NCBI RefSeq assembly: GCF_012933365.1
Contig: NZ_JABBVZ010000001.1
Span: 1-64,000 of the forward strand
Direction of reading: 5' to 3'
DNA from: Sulfobacillus harzensis
GTDB lineage: Bacteria; Bacillota; Sulfobacillia; Sulfobacillales; Sulfobacillaceae
DNA length: 64,000 bases
In this document: positions 1 to 8,069 of the stretch, piece after piece
How positions within the stretch are numbered: position 1 is the first letter of the stretch
Layout: each line of letters begins with the position of its first letter
The notes under the pieces: model-generated
What the model saw: the letters and a program-made list of their open reading frames with translations, nothing else
The model's database searches: none
Told to the model about the DNA's origin: nothing
Made by a program: the position numbers and the translations under genes

Positions 1-413
1 CCGACTTGAGCAGGGCCGACTTGAGCGGGGCCGACTTGAGCGTGGCCGACTTGCGCGGGGCCAACTTGAGCGGGGCCGACTTGCGCGGGGCCAACTTGCG
101 CGGGGCCGACTTGAGCGGGGCCGACTTGAGCGTGGCCGACTTGCGCGGGGCCAACTTGAGCGGGGCCGACTTAGGAATGACAAGCATCCTTCAATTAGGT
201 CCTATTGGATCGAGAAAGGATTATCTCATTGTTAAGCGTTTTGAAGATCGCACAAACGAGGTGATGACCGGATGCTTTCGCGGTACATTAGACGAGTTTG
301 AAAAGGCTGTTGAGGTGTCGCATAAGGAACATCCTGAGTCGTTGAGAGAGTATAGATCCGCTATTAGGTTTTGTCGTGAGATTTGGGAGGAGGACCATAA
401 CTGTTCTGGATAA
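1..413 (+). CDS. Pentapeptide-repeat protein, 5' end outside window
   Basis: About eleven A(D/N)L(S/R)(G/V) pentapeptide units fill roughly the first 57 codons, the pattern that builds a right-handed quadrilateral beta helix. They are followed by an 80-residue non-repeat domain with [18 protein letters not shown] and a terminal EYRSAI segment. I recall similar GSR / GCF-GtLdEFe tails attached to pentapeptide repeats in phage and mobile-element proteins, but the function is unknown. The frame is open to the left edge, so the first TTG (position 6) is probably an internal Leu codon and the real start is upstream. It ends 28 bases before the IS607 tnpA start codon and may be prophage or host cargo. 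Biochemical role not assignable. Confidence 0.75.
   Translation, partial: DLSRADLSGADLSVADLRGANLSGADLRGANLRGADLSGADLSVADLRGANLSGADLGMTSILQLGPIGSRKDYLIVKRFEDRTNEVMTGCFRGTLDEFEKAVEVSHKEHPESLREYRSAIRFCREIWEEDHNCSG
13..172 (+). repeat. Tandem 15-bp units with a 90-bp higher-order period
   Basis: The pentapeptide-coding DNA is a run of near-identical 15-bp units of the type GGGGCCGACTTGAGC. A stretch of about 70 bp at 13-82 recurs identically at 103-172, giving a six-unit (90 bp) higher-order repeat. Such identity at synonymous positions points to recent unit amplification by slippage or recombination. Confidence 0.85.
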
Positions 414-453
414 TGTGTGTAGATGTGATATAATATTGATATGTTACACACAT
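413..453 (+). promoter_or_regulatory. tnpA extended -10 promoter inside an inverted repeat
   Basis: TGATATAAT (426-434) is a perfect extended -10 (TGn + TATAAT). Six bases later comes the tnpA ATG at 441, so the predicted transcription start coincides with the start codon and no Shine-Dalgarno is present: a leaderless mRNA is likely. Flanking the -10 are inverted arms ATGTGTGTA (413-421) and TACACACAT (445-453), a plausible autoregulatory or transposase end-binding site. Confidence 0.6.
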
Positions 454-1052
454 ATTCACCTAAACAATTTGGCCAACTCATTGGCAAATCGGTCGCGACG
501 TTACAACGCTGGGACCGGGAGGGCATTTTAACGGCGCATCGATCTCCAACGAATCGGCGGTATTACACGCATGACCAGTATCTGGCGTACATCGGGGTGG
601 TCGCGAAGCCCGCAGGACGTGTGGTGCTGTATGCACGGGTCTCGACCCGTAATCAACGTCCCGATTTACTCAACCAAGTCGCCGCGTTAGAGCAATATTG
701 TCAGCAACACGGAATTATCCCGAGTGACACGATTCAAGACATTGGAAGCGGATTAAACTATCACCGAAAGGGCTTCAATCAACTGTTTGAGGACATAGAA
801 GTCGGGAAAGTGCGCCAAGTCATCGTCGCGCATAAAGATCGACTGGTCCGGTTCGGATTCGAGTGGTTCGCCGAGTTTTGTGCCCGGCACGGGACCGAAC
901 TGGTGGTCATGAACCAAGAAACGCTGTCTCCAGAACAAGAAATGGTGAACGATTTGTTATCGATTGTCCATGTCTTTAGCGCCCGGCTGTATGGCTTACG
1001 GTCTTATCGAAAGGAGTTGAAGCATGCTCTTAGCGAAAAAGATCCGCATTAA
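441..1052 (+). CDS. tnpA: IS607-type serine recombinase TnpA
   Basis: 203-residue transposase. Residues 1-50 form a MerR-like helix-turn-helix (YSPKQFGQLIGKSVATLQRW, then NRRYYT), followed by a serine-resolvase catalytic domain. The nucleophile is Ser68 in YARVST, with the downstream HKDRLVRFG segment typical of the family. In IS607 this protein forms a synaptic tetramer and moves a circular intermediate with little target specificity. The 3' end overlaps tnpB by 29 bases, implying coupled translation. The start at 441 sits at the expected transcription start of an extended -10 promoter and has no ribosome-binding site, so translation is probably leaderless. Length is normal for the family and no frameshift is visible. 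Confidence 0.92.
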   Translation: MLHTYSPKQFGQLIGKSVATLQRWDREGILTAHRSPTNRRYYTHDQYLAYIGVVAKPAGRVVLYARVSTRNQRPDLLNQVAALEQYCQQHGIIPSDTIQDIGSGLNYHRKGFNQLFEDIEVGKVRQVIVAHKDRLVRFGFEWFAEFCARHGTELVVMNQETLSPEQEMVNDLLSIVHVFSARLYGLRSYRKELKHALSEKDPH

Positions 1053-2220
1053 CGTCTCTCGCCAAGATGCGAACACGTTGGACTTTATGCAAGCCAAATG
1101 CCGTGCTCTCTATAACTGGCATCTGAGCCAACTGAAAGCGGGGGCGCAGTGGTCGCTGTATGACGCGAAGAAGACCCTGCAACAGAGTCGCGCCGTGGAC
1201 CCCGAGATCAATGCGGTCTATGGAAAACTGTTGCAAGAAGTCTTCTTCCGTCTTGACGACGCCATGAAAGCCTTCTTCCGTCGTGTGAAAGCGGGTGAGA
1301 CCCCGGGATTTCCGCGTTATCACAGTCGCCACAAATTCTTCACGCTCAAATATCCTGGGATGTATATCCGCATTGAAGGGAAGACCCTCACTCTTCCAAC
1401 GGGTGGGCGCGGATCATCGAAACCGTTTCCGGATATTCGGGCCATACTCACCGAAACGGTTCCAATACCATTTCGGGAAGTCGCGATTACGAAAGATACG
1501 GAAGGCGCCTACTACGCCACGTTTCTCAGGGACGTCAGCGAATCACCGAAGACCGCGGATGATGGAAGCGCCATAGCCTATGACTTAGGGATTAAAACCC
1601 TAGCGACGGGGTATAGCACGACCGGACGCTTTGTGCATATTGGGGGCTTTACCACCTACCGGTGGTACAATAAGCAACTCGATCACATTCGGTCCTTGCG
1701 GAGCCGATGTCGAAAGGGTTCCCGGCGTTATCGCTACTTGACGCAAGTGTACCACCGGGTGTCGGAGAAGAAACGGCGCAAGCAACGCGATTTCTTGCAC
1801 AAAGCCTCGACTTTCCTGACACGACAGGCTGAAAGAGCTATCGTGCTCGGCGATCTGTCTCAACAACAGATGGTGCAGAAATCGCGGAAAGCAACAAAAC
1901 GAACCAAGGGGCTACATCGAAGCGTGCAAAACGAGTGGGGTTTATTCCAATTCGTCGCAATGATTCGTTACAAGGCACAACGCACCGGCAAAGACCTGCA
2001 CATCATTAGCGAACGGTACACGTCCAAGGATTGTTCAGGCTGTGGCTACCGTCAAGACATGCCGTTGTGGAAACGGACGTATCAGTGTCCACAGTGCGGG
2101 TTAGTGATGGATCGGGACGAAAACTCAGCACGCAACATCCTCGCCCGGTTCCTTGCCCGGCTAGGGCCATATTCTGCGCAGATGCAGAACGATGTGCTGA
2201 GCGTGAGCTCAGGAATTTGA
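1024..2220 (+). CDS. tnpB: TnpB RNA-guided nuclease-type protein
   Basis: 398 residues, full length for TnpB. An N-terminal OrfB domain is followed by a split RuvC fold and a zinc ribbon (CSGCG and CPQCG near residues 339-359). RuvC-I Asp is D187 (YDLGIKTL) and RuvC-III Asp is D365 (MDRDENSARNIL). The RuvC-II position that is normally Glu (E-D-L) is Gly276 (VLGDLS). A Glu330 in SERYTS just before the zinc ribbon may substitute, as reported for some TnpB clades with a rearranged catalytic site. Family members cut DNA guided by an omega RNA made from the element's 3' end, which promotes element retention. A ribosome-binding site AAAGGAG precedes ATG 1024 and tnpA overlaps it. Confidence 0.93.
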   Translation: MLLAKKIRINVSRQDANTLDFMQAKCRALYNWHLSQLKAGAQWSLYDAKKTLQQSRAVDPEINAVYGKLLQEVFFRLDDAMKAFFRRVKAGETPGFPRYHSRHKFFTLKYPGMYIRIEGKTLTLPTGGRGSSKPFPDIRAILTETVPIPFREVAITKDTEGAYYATFLRDVSESPKTADDGSAIAYDLGIKTLATGYSTTGRFVHIGGFTTYRWYNKQLDHIRSLRSRCRKGSRRYRYLTQVYHRVSEKKRRKQRDFLHKASTFLTRQAERAIVLGDLSQQQMVQKSRKATKRTKGLHRSVQNEWGLFQFVAMIRYKAQRTGKDLHIISERYTSKDCSGCGYRQDMPLWKRTYQCPQCGLVMDRDENSARNILARFLARLGPYSAQMQNDVLSVSSGI

Positions 2221-2237
2221 ACATGGTTACCCATGTT
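2220..2237 (+). other. Hairpin at tnpB 3' end (putative right end / omega RNA)
   Basis: Perfect 7-bp arms AACATGG and CCATGTT enclose a TTAC loop directly after the tnpB stop codon. There is no T-run, so it is not a clear terminator. In IS605/IS607 elements the sequence here forms the element end and the scaffold of the omega RNA, whose guide is the flanking DNA. Assignment is by position only. Confidence 0.4.
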
Positions 2238-2256
2238 TAGAAAGGCAGGAACCCCT

Positions 2257-2463
2257 ATGCGCGAACTAACAAGCGTGACCGGGCTTCCGATTGCTGATGG
2301 GGAGGCTTGGAATGCGCTAGTGGACCGCCTGCACACCGTGGAACCGACGCGGGTGTGGGTCCCGTTGACCCCGACAGCCCGCGCTATCGTGGCTGGCCGC
2401 ACGGCGCAACTCCGCAAGATTCTCCAAGGAAGTGATGCCGATGCCCCGGGGACGCCCGAGTAA
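2257..2463 (+). CDS. Small phage protein before terminase
   Basis: 68 residues, no recognised domain. The start at 2257 is chosen over an in-frame ATG at 2233 because AAAGGCAGGA lies 7 bases upstream of it, and the earlier ATG falls inside the IS607 end hairpin. It overlaps the small terminase gene, as expected for a co-translated packaging-operon leader gene. The C-terminal part (residues 35-55) is predicted helical. Function unknown. Confidence 0.6.
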   Translation: MRELTSVTGLPIADGEAWNALVDRLHTVEPTRVWVPLTPTARAIVAGRTAQLRKILQGSDADAPGTPE

Positions 2464-2830
2464 ACTGACGCCCGAACGCCAGAAGAAGCTGGTCGATGCC
2501 ATTCGCGCGGGCAATTATTACGAGACCGCCTGTACCTATGCGGGGATTGATTACACGACGTTTCGCCTGTGGATGCAAAAGGGGGAAGCGCGGGAAGCGA
2601 AGAAGTATTCCGATTTTTTCGAGGCCATTACGCGCGCGGAAGCGGAAGCCGAGTCGCGGGCCGTGGCGCTCTGGCAAAAGGCCATGCCCGAGGACTGGCG
2701 GGCGGCGCAAATGTTCCTCGAACGCCGTCATCCGGATCGGTGGGGCAAGCAAGACAAGCTCAAGACGGAGGTCAGCGGCACCGTCAATTGGGTGGCACTC
2801 GCGCAGGCCGCGCAGACGGATGACGAATAA
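2432..2830 (+). CDS. terS: Terminase small subunit
   Basis: 132 residues. The N-terminus reads PRGRPSKLTPERQKKLVDAI followed by a helix-turn-helix (TACTYAGIDYTTFRLWMQKG), as in phage small terminases that bind the packaging site. A coiled helical segment (AITRAEAEAES) and a C-terminal MFLERRHPDRWGK motif are also family-typical. It recruits viral DNA to the large subunit. The start is ambiguous: GTG 2432, ATG 2435 or ATG 2441, all behind AAGGA at 2426-2430. The stop overlaps terL by 11 bases. Confidence 0.85.
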   Translation: MMPMPRGRPSKLTPERQKKLVDAIRAGNYYETACTYAGIDYTTFRLWMQKGEAREAKKYSDFFEAITRAEAEAESRAVALWQKAMPEDWRAAQMFLERRHPDRWGKQDKLKTEVSGTVNWVALAQAAQTDDE

Positions 2831-4385
2831 AGAGGCACAGGCGGTCCTTCAGCGGGCACAACGCGATCCCGTCTGGTGGGTGCGCCATATTCTGGGGGCC
2901 GATCCGTGGGCCAAGCAGGTGACCATTCTGGAGAGCGTGCGGGACCATCAACGCACGGCAGTACGAAGCGGCCACGGTCTGGGCAAGACGGCCGTGGCCG
3001 CCATGACCGCGCTCTGGTGGCTGTTTAGCCATCCCGATAGCATTGTCATTACGACCGCGCCGACGTGGCCGCAGGTGGAGAACCTGCTCTGGCGCGAGAT
3101 TCGCCAACTCCACACGAACGCGCGCGTACCGTTAGGCGGCAAGCCGCTCAAGACCAGCCTCGAACTCAGCGATAAATGGTACGCGCTGGGCCTGTCCACG
3201 AACGAACCCGAACGCTTCCAAGGGTTTCACGCGGAACATTTGTTGCTGATTGTGGACGAGGCCAGCGGTGTCGACCAAGGGATCTTTAATGCGTCGGAGG
3301 GATTTCTCACGGGGCCGCATGCGCGGGCGCTGTTGATCGGCAACCCGACGCAGGTGCGGGGCGAGTTCTATGAGGCGTTCAAGAGTCCACTCTATGCCAA
3401 GATTCAAATCAGCGGCTTCGATAGTCCGAATGTCACCGAAGGGCCGAATACGCGCCCGTATTTGACGTCGCCCGAATGGATCGACGACAAGCGCATCAAA
3501 TGGGGCGAAGGCACGCCGCTGTGGCAATCCCGCGTGGTGGGCGAATTCCCGGACCAAGGCGAAGATATGGTCTTCCCGCTGTCGTGGATTGAGCACGCTC
3601 AACACCGCTCACCGGTGCGGGAGGGCGCCATCCACTTCGGTGTGGACGTGGCCCGCTTCGGCACGGACGCGAGTGTGTTGGCGGTGCGCCAGGGCCCGGA
3701 CATCGTGCATCTGGAACAGCATCACCAGTGGGATACGACCGCTGTGGCTGGTTGGATCGCGCAAGCCGCCAAGCAGTGGCATCCGCAAAGCATTCGCGTG
3801 GACGCCGATGGCTTGGGCGCGGGGGTATACGACCTCCTCAAGGCCCAAGGCTTACCCGTCGTAGAAATCCATAGTGGGACGGCGGCGAAAGATCCCGAGC
3901 AGTTCCTCAATCGCCGCGCCGAGTGGTACTGGGGCCTGCGGGAGCGGTTGGATCCGCAACTCGCGGCGCAGCCGATGGCGTTGCCGACGGACGAGGACCT
4001 GCTCGCGCAACTCACCAGTTTGCATTACAAATTCACCGCGCGGGGCCAAGTGCAGATCGAAAGCAAAGATGACCTGCGCAAACAAGGGTTGCCGTCCCCG
4101 GACTGCGCCGACGCGGTGTGTTACGCCATGGCGGAGACGCAGGGCCGGAGCGTGGTGATTGGCGCGGCATCGACGACGCAGGTGCCGCAATGGGTCCAAG
4201 GTCTCCAAAGCGCGGCGCAAATGGCCGTGGTCGCCGGGCACGGCCAGTTGCCGATGCCGGTGACCGTCAAGCCCCAGAAGAAAGTCGCTGCGTTGGATTG
4301 TCCGCAGTGCGGCATGGCGCTGACGCGCCACAACAGCCGGGGCCAATGGTGGTGCCCGGATCATGGATGGCAAGAAAGGAGTTAA
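2820..4385 (+). CDS. terL: Terminase large subunit, C-terminal zinc ribbon
   Basis: 521-residue packaging motor. The ATPase has Walker A at about residues 50-58 (SGHGLGKTA) and Walker B Asp146/Glu147 (LIVDEAS). The RuvC-like nuclease begins at Asp276 (GVDVARFG), followed by VDADGLGAGVYD and a late DCADAVCYA acidic motif. It translocates DNA into the prohead and cuts the concatemer. The start at 2820 overlaps terS and begins just before the conserved N-terminus. The last 40 residues carry CPQCG and CPDHG, a zinc-ribbon-like knuckle I do not associate with typical terminases; it is probably a lineage-specific tail. Confidence 0.93.
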   Translation: MTNKEAQAVLQRAQRDPVWWVRHILGADPWAKQVTILESVRDHQRTAVRSGHGLGKTAVAAMTALWWLFSHPDSIVITTAPTWPQVENLLWREIRQLHTNARVPLGGKPLKTSLELSDKWYALGLSTNEPERFQGFHAEHLLLIVDEASGVDQGIFNASEGFLTGPHARALLIGNPTQVRGEFYEAFKSPLYAKIQISGFDSPNVTEGPNTRPYLTSPEWIDDKRIKWGEGTPLWQSRVVGEFPDQGEDMVFPLSWIEHAQHRSPVREGAIHFGVDVARFGTDASVLAVRQGPDIVHLEQHHQWDTTAVAGWIAQAAKQWHPQSIRVDADGLGAGVYDLLKAQGLPVVEIHSGTAAKDPEQFLNRRAEWYWGLRERLDPQLAAQPMALPTDEDLLAQLTSLHYKFTARGQVQIESKDDLRKQGLPSPDCADAVCYAMAETQGRSVVIGAASTTQVPQWVQGLQSAAQMAVVAGHGQLPMPVTVKPQKKVAALDCPQCGMALTRHNSRGQWWCPDHGWQERS

Positions 4386-4392
4386 CGAGACG

Positions 4393-4791
4393 ATGAGGAT
4401 GAACGCGACACGATATACGCGCCAAGGGGAGCACGAGGTCAACCCGGTATACAACACGCCGGAGGGCACACCGCCAATGAGCAAGCCGGAACTATTAGAG
4501 GCGGCGAAAGATGCGGTGTTGTTCGATGTCACGAAGACAGACGCATTCAAGGCCCTTCCCGCGTCGCCCTTTCCCGCGATTCAATCCCTCGGTATCTTCT
4601 GTCCGCTGTGCGGGCATGACCAATGGATCCGGGTTCCCATCCCGGCGCTGGTGCAGTACGCCGTCTGCGTCTGCGAAGGCACGCAAGCCGAACCGCAATA
4701 TACGGCGCAGGCCGCCATTATGGGCCACGGGCGCCAGGGGGCGTGGCACTTGGTGCCTGCGGGCACCCATGTCGTCGTGGAGGAGGCTTAG
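4393..4791 (+). CDS. Phage protein with zinc-knuckle cysteines
   Basis: 132 residues starting at ATG 4393, 11 bases after AAAGGAG. The central segment has CPLCGHDQW followed 30 residues later by CVCEG, compatible with a zinc ribbon, and then a hydrophobic beta-rich tail. It sits between terminase and portal in the packaging operon. I do not recognise the family; a small metal-binding structural or accessory protein is possible. Confidence 0.6.
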   Translation: MRMNATRYTRQGEHEVNPVYNTPEGTPPMSKPELLEAAKDAVLFDVTKTDAFKALPASPFPAIQSLGIFCPLCGHDQWIRVPIPALVQYAVCVCEGTQAEPQYTAQAAIMGHGRQGAWHLVPAGTHVVVEEA

Positions 4792-4794
4792 CTC

Positions 4795-5016
4795 ATGATC
4801 ACGATTATCGACGCGAGCCTGCACGGCTCAACCTTGTTTATCGCCGCCCAAGATGACGCGGGCCGTGTGAGCCGCTATGCCGTCGATTGGACGACCGCTG
4901 CGAGCCAAGGCCAAGAGGCGGTGACGAGCGCCATCACGAGCGCCGGGGCGACGCCGAGTCAAAGCGTGCCTGCGTGGGTGCAACAGTTGGTTGGGCGAAC
5001 GGTGAGCGTGTCATGA
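4795..5016 (+). CDS. Hypothetical small phage protein
   Basis: 73 residues, no recognised domain. It begins 3 bases after the preceding stop and its stop overlaps the next start (ATGA), so it is a middle member of a translationally coupled run. Predicted beta strands fill residues 1-30 and the C-terminus contains PAWVQQLVGR. Function unknown. Confidence 0.6.
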   Translation: MITIIDASLHGSTLFIAAQDDAGRVSRYAVDWTTAASQGQEAVTSAITSAGATPSQSVPAWVQQLVGRTVSVS

Positions 5017-5381
5017 CGCCGGTAGCGACGCCGATAGCGGCCACGGTGTTGCTGGAGGCCGCCGCCGTGTTGATTCCCGGTTTGGATACCGTCTCGGTCA
5101 CAGGCTTTTCGCTAGACTGGACACCCGAGCGCGTGCAGTGGATGTGGAGCGCCGACGATGGCACCACCGATAGTCAGACGATGACGGATCCCGCCCGCGT
5201 GGCGCAGTGGGATCGCTTTGTGCGCACGCTCTGCGTGTTGCCGGACGTGCCGATGGATCATATCACGCTCGGGGTACTGGAGTCCGTCAGCTGGGTCAGG
5301 GTCGTCTGGACGCCGCCGTTGAACCCGCAATGGCAGAGACGGGATGAGATCCTCGCGGCCGTCGCCCAGTTGCGGGACTAG
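5013..5381 (+). CDS. Hypothetical phage protein
   Basis: 122 residues. ATG 5013 overlaps the previous stop by four bases, which fixes the start. The sequence is beta-rich with several Trp/Asp pairs (SLDWTPERVQWMW) and no known motif. Position directly before the portal gene suggests a small head accessory or decoration protein; this is inference only. About 100 bases without a gene follow before the portal gene. Confidence 0.6.
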   Translation: MTPVATPIAATVLLEAAAVLIPGLDTVSVTGFSLDWTPERVQWMWSADDGTTDSQTMTDPARVAQWDRFVRTLCVLPDVPMDHITLGVLESVSWVRVVWTPPLNPQWQRRDEILAAVAQLRD

Positions 5382-5487
5382 GGCAAGCGCCCGCGCCAGT
5401 TGGTGTAGGTACGGAGGATGCAAAAATAGCGCAGATATGTTACAAGATACCACTGACATTTTACCGCTATGGAGGGGGATGGGATAG

Positions 5488-6981
5488 TTGGCGAACATTG
5501 ACACTGCCCTGACCCGCTCGGAACAGGACCGCCCCCATCGGAGGCGGTCCGTTATTGTTGGTCCGGACTGGCGTTTTTCACCGCCGGGCAGCCGTTGGGG
5601 CGCGTTTACCATATCTTTCCAGCAACTCCGGGCCGTGGCGAAGAAGTCCCCAACCGTGGCGGCCATCTTGCAACTGCGCATCCAGCAACTCCAACTCTTT
5701 GCCCGCATGCCCCGGCACAAAGGGGATCGCGGGTTTGAAATCGTCAACAAAAACCGCCCAGGCAATCCGTCGGCGCAGGATCAACGCGTGGCGGAGGAAG
5801 TCCGCGAGTTCTTTTTGAACACCGGCTGGCGGCCGGACTGGCAACGCCCGGACTTCGCGAATTGGGTGGCGGCGATTGCGCGGGATCGCTATATCCTGGA
5901 TGCGGCCTCCACGGAACTGGTGTACAACCGCATCGGCACCCTGCAAGAGTTCTGGCCGGTGGATGGCGGCACCATTGAGATCCAATGGAGCGATCGCTAC
6001 ATTCCCACGACGCGCTACGGGCGCCAATTGGATCAGCCCGTGGCCTACGTGCAAACGGTCGATGGGCAGGTCGAGACGGAATACGCGCCGGACGAGCTGG
6101 CTTATTGGGTGGCGAATCCGATGACGGATGTCAGCCAAGGGGGCTACGGCCTCTCCGAGTTGGAATCCTGCATTGACATTGTGGCGGCGGAAATCCTTGC
6201 CATCCAATACAACAGCAATTATTTCGACCACGGGAGCGTGCCGCCGGGCATTCTCGCCGTGATTGGCAACTTTTCCGAAGAAACGCTCCAAGAACTCAAC
6301 GTCATGTGGGAGACGGACGTCAAAGGGGTTGTCGGGCAGCATAAACCGGTCGCCTTGGCGATGGACGACGGCAAGTCCGTCCAATGGATTCCGATGAAGC
6401 AGTCGAACCGCGAGATGGAGATGGGCGACTTTCTCGACAAGCTGCGGACCGGCATCTGCTCGGTCTTTAGCGTCGATCCGGTGGAGATCGGCCAGCGCAT
6501 GGCATCGAATACAGGCGGCATCAGCAATTCGGACAATACCGAGGCCAAGATTGACCTGTCGCGGGATCGGGGCCTGTTACCCGCCGTGGATTGGCTGGAG
6601 CGGAACATCAACCGCTCCATCATGCCGCATATCGCGCCTGGCTATGAGTTCCGCTTCGTGGGCATCAACGCCGAAGATGAACAGCAGAAGGTCGCCTACC
6701 TCAACAGCCAACTCCAAGCGGGCGGCATTACGCTCCGCGAGTGGCGGAAGGCCATGGGGTTGGCCGAAGTGCCGCCCGGCGCGGAAGACGGCGCGTGGTT
6801 GGATGCGCCGTTGAATCCGCCGGCGTTGCAAGTGTGGATGCAGGAACGCGGCATGAGCGGCCCGGCAGACCTGACGCAGATGAGTGAAGCGCAACGCGGC
6901 GCGCTCGCCCAAGGGCCGACGGATCCCACCCCCCAGGAGGTGGCCAAAGCATGGCGCTGGCAGTGGAGTCAGGGCGCGTAG
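5488..6981 (+). CDS. Phage portal protein
   Basis: 497 residues, normal portal size. Family-like segments include ILQLRIQQLQLFARM near the N-terminus, an ARDRYILDAASTELVYN region, LAYWVANPMTDVSQGGYGLS, and the clip/stem region with SVFSVDPVEIGQR. The portal is a dodecamer at one head vertex and forms the DNA channel and the terminase and neck docking site. TTG 5488 is taken as the start because GGAGGGGG lies 9 bases upstream. Its 3' end overlaps the MuF-like gene by 31 bases. Confidence 0.88.
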   Translation: MANIDTALTRSEQDRPHRRRSVIVGPDWRFSPPGSRWGAFTISFQQLRAVAKKSPTVAAILQLRIQQLQLFARMPRHKGDRGFEIVNKNRPGNPSAQDQRVAEEVREFFLNTGWRPDWQRPDFANWVAAIARDRYILDAASTELVYNRIGTLQEFWPVDGGTIEIQWSDRYIPTTRYGRQLDQPVAYVQTVDGQVETEYAPDELAYWVANPMTDVSQGGYGLSELESCIDIVAAEILAIQYNSNYFDHGSVPPGILAVIGNFSEETLQELNVMWETDVKGVVGQHKPVALAMDDGKSVQWIPMKQSNREMEMGDFLDKLRTGICSVFSVDPVEIGQRMASNTGGISNSDNTEAKIDLSRDRGLLPAVDWLERNINRSIMPHIAPGYEFRFVGINAEDEQQKVAYLNSQLQAGGITLREWRKAMGLAEVPPGAEDGAWLDAPLNPPALQVWMQERGMSGPADLTQMSEAQRGALAQGPTDPTPQEVAKAWRWQWSQGA

Positions 6982-7817
6982 GTCGTTTTCCGCCGTTTAC
7001 GCCGCCGACCGAGGGACCGTGGGATCTGCCCGCGATGCAGACGCTGGAAGACACGGCGGCGCAATGGGCCTATGCGGCGGCGGACCACGCGCTCACCGAT
7101 CAGTGGGCGTGGGTGCAACAATATTGGGGCGGCGCGACGTTGCCGCCGATGCCGCCGCCCCGCTGGCAGTGGAGTCCCTGGGCGCTGGCGCTCTTGCTGG
7201 TGCTGGGGCCGCGTCTCGTCACCGGCGGGGTGCCGACGGCGACGGTGATGTCCTGGGTGGAAGCCCAACCCGCAGCGACGATCCCGCGCCGGGGTCCGGA
7301 TGGCACTGCGTGGGGGAAAACCCGTCGCCAACACCTCGAACGCACGGTCGCGGATGTGCACGCGCGGCTGCAGGCGTGGGCGCAGGACGTCACCGACACC
7401 GTGACGACCGTGATCACCGGGGCCAAGCGCGCCGGGCTCACACTCACGAAACTCCGCGAAGGATTAGCCCACCATTTCACCGACTGGGGCCAAGACCTCC
7501 AGCGACTGGTGCAAACGGAACTGAGTGCCGCCCGCACGGATGCTATTTTGGAGACCGCGACCGAGGCCTGGGCGCTGGTGCGGACGCACCCCAACGCCTG
7601 TGCCAGCTGCCATGCGGCGTTTGACGGCAAGACCTTTCGCATTTTGAAGCAAGCCCCGGACCATCCGGCCAAACACGCCGAGACCGCCTTGTGGCCCGGC
7701 AAATGGACGCTCAACTGGGATAAGAAACCCGCTGAGCAGTGGCCCGCAGTCCCGCAGCACCCGCGATGCCGCTGTCGGGTTGTGCCGCAAAAGACGAAAC
7801 CCCAAGGAGATGCCTAA
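6951..7817 (+). CDS. Minor head protein, MuF/SPP1 gp7-like
   Basis: 288 residues. The C-terminal half has the MuF signature: a long helix (LVQTELSAARTDAILETA), a CASCH pair, and the terminal HPRCRCRV motif at about residues 265-275. MuF-type proteins sit inside the head next to the portal and can be ejected with DNA. The N-terminal 100 residues contain a hydrophobic stretch (WALALLLVLGPRL) and a Pro-rich linker. Position immediately after the portal supports the call. No toxin domain is attached. Confidence 0.82.
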   Translation: MALAVESGRVGRFPPFTPPTEGPWDLPAMQTLEDTAAQWAYAAADHALTDQWAWVQQYWGGATLPPMPPPRWQWSPWALALLLVLGPRLVTGGVPTATVMSWVEAQPAATIPRRGPDGTAWGKTRRQHLERTVADVHARLQAWAQDVTDTVTTVITGAKRAGLTLTKLREGLAHHFTDWGQDLQRLVQTELSAARTDAILETATEAWALVRTHPNACASCHAAFDGKTFRILKQAPDHPAKHAETALWPGKWTLNWDKKPAEQWPAVPQHPRCRCRVVPQKTKPQGDA

Positions 7818-7820
7818 CGC

Positions 7821-8063
7821 ATGCCGAGTAAAGCCCCCTTAGAACTCCGCGAATGGTTGCGGCAAGATCAGCAACAGCAAGACCGCCAATGGATCGACTC
7901 TCAAAAACGGCAAGACACACAAATGGAAAAGATGGCCACGGCGATTCGCCAGTACGGCGTCTTGATTGATGCGCTGCGCGATGTGATCGGCGTGAGTGAT
8001 GCCGACTGGGAAGCGGCGGTCAACCGGGCGATAGACCGCGTGCAGTTCACGCAGAAGGAGTGA
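7821..8063 (+). CDS. Small Gln-rich helical phage protein
   Basis: 80 residues, strongly helical and Gln/Arg/Asp-rich (WLRQDQQQQDRQW), likely a short coiled coil. It starts 3 bases after the preceding stop. No recognised family; possibly a head accessory or scaffold-associated peptide. Confidence 0.6.
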   Translation: MPSKAPLELREWLRQDQQQQDRQWIDSQKRQDTQMEKMATAIRQYGVLIDALRDVIGVSDADWEAAVNRAIDRVQFTQKE

Positions 8064-8069
8064 GGCGCG

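Larger units (their letters stand above)
413..2237 (+). mobile_element. IS607-family insertion element (tnpA + tnpB)
   Basis: The element has a MerR-type HTH serine recombinase followed by an overlapping TnpB gene, the hallmark IS607 arrangement. IS607 elements lack target duplications and long terminal inverted repeats, so exact ends cannot be read from one copy. I place them provisionally at the promoter inverted repeat (413) and at the hairpin after tnpB (2237). It lies between the pentapeptide gene and the phage packaging operon and interrupts no recognisable gene. Confidence 0.7.

Noticed and set aside
1-172. CRISPR-like short repeats at the left edge
   Set aside because: The 15-bp units are in frame, contiguous without unique spacers, and encode pentapeptide repeats.
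1-453. IS607 disrupting the pentapeptide gene
   Set aside because: The pentapeptide protein has a full C-terminal domain and its own stop codon before the element.
5382-5487. Promoter before the portal gene
   Set aside because: Only weak matches to -35/-10 elements (TTGGTG and an A-rich box); not better than chance.
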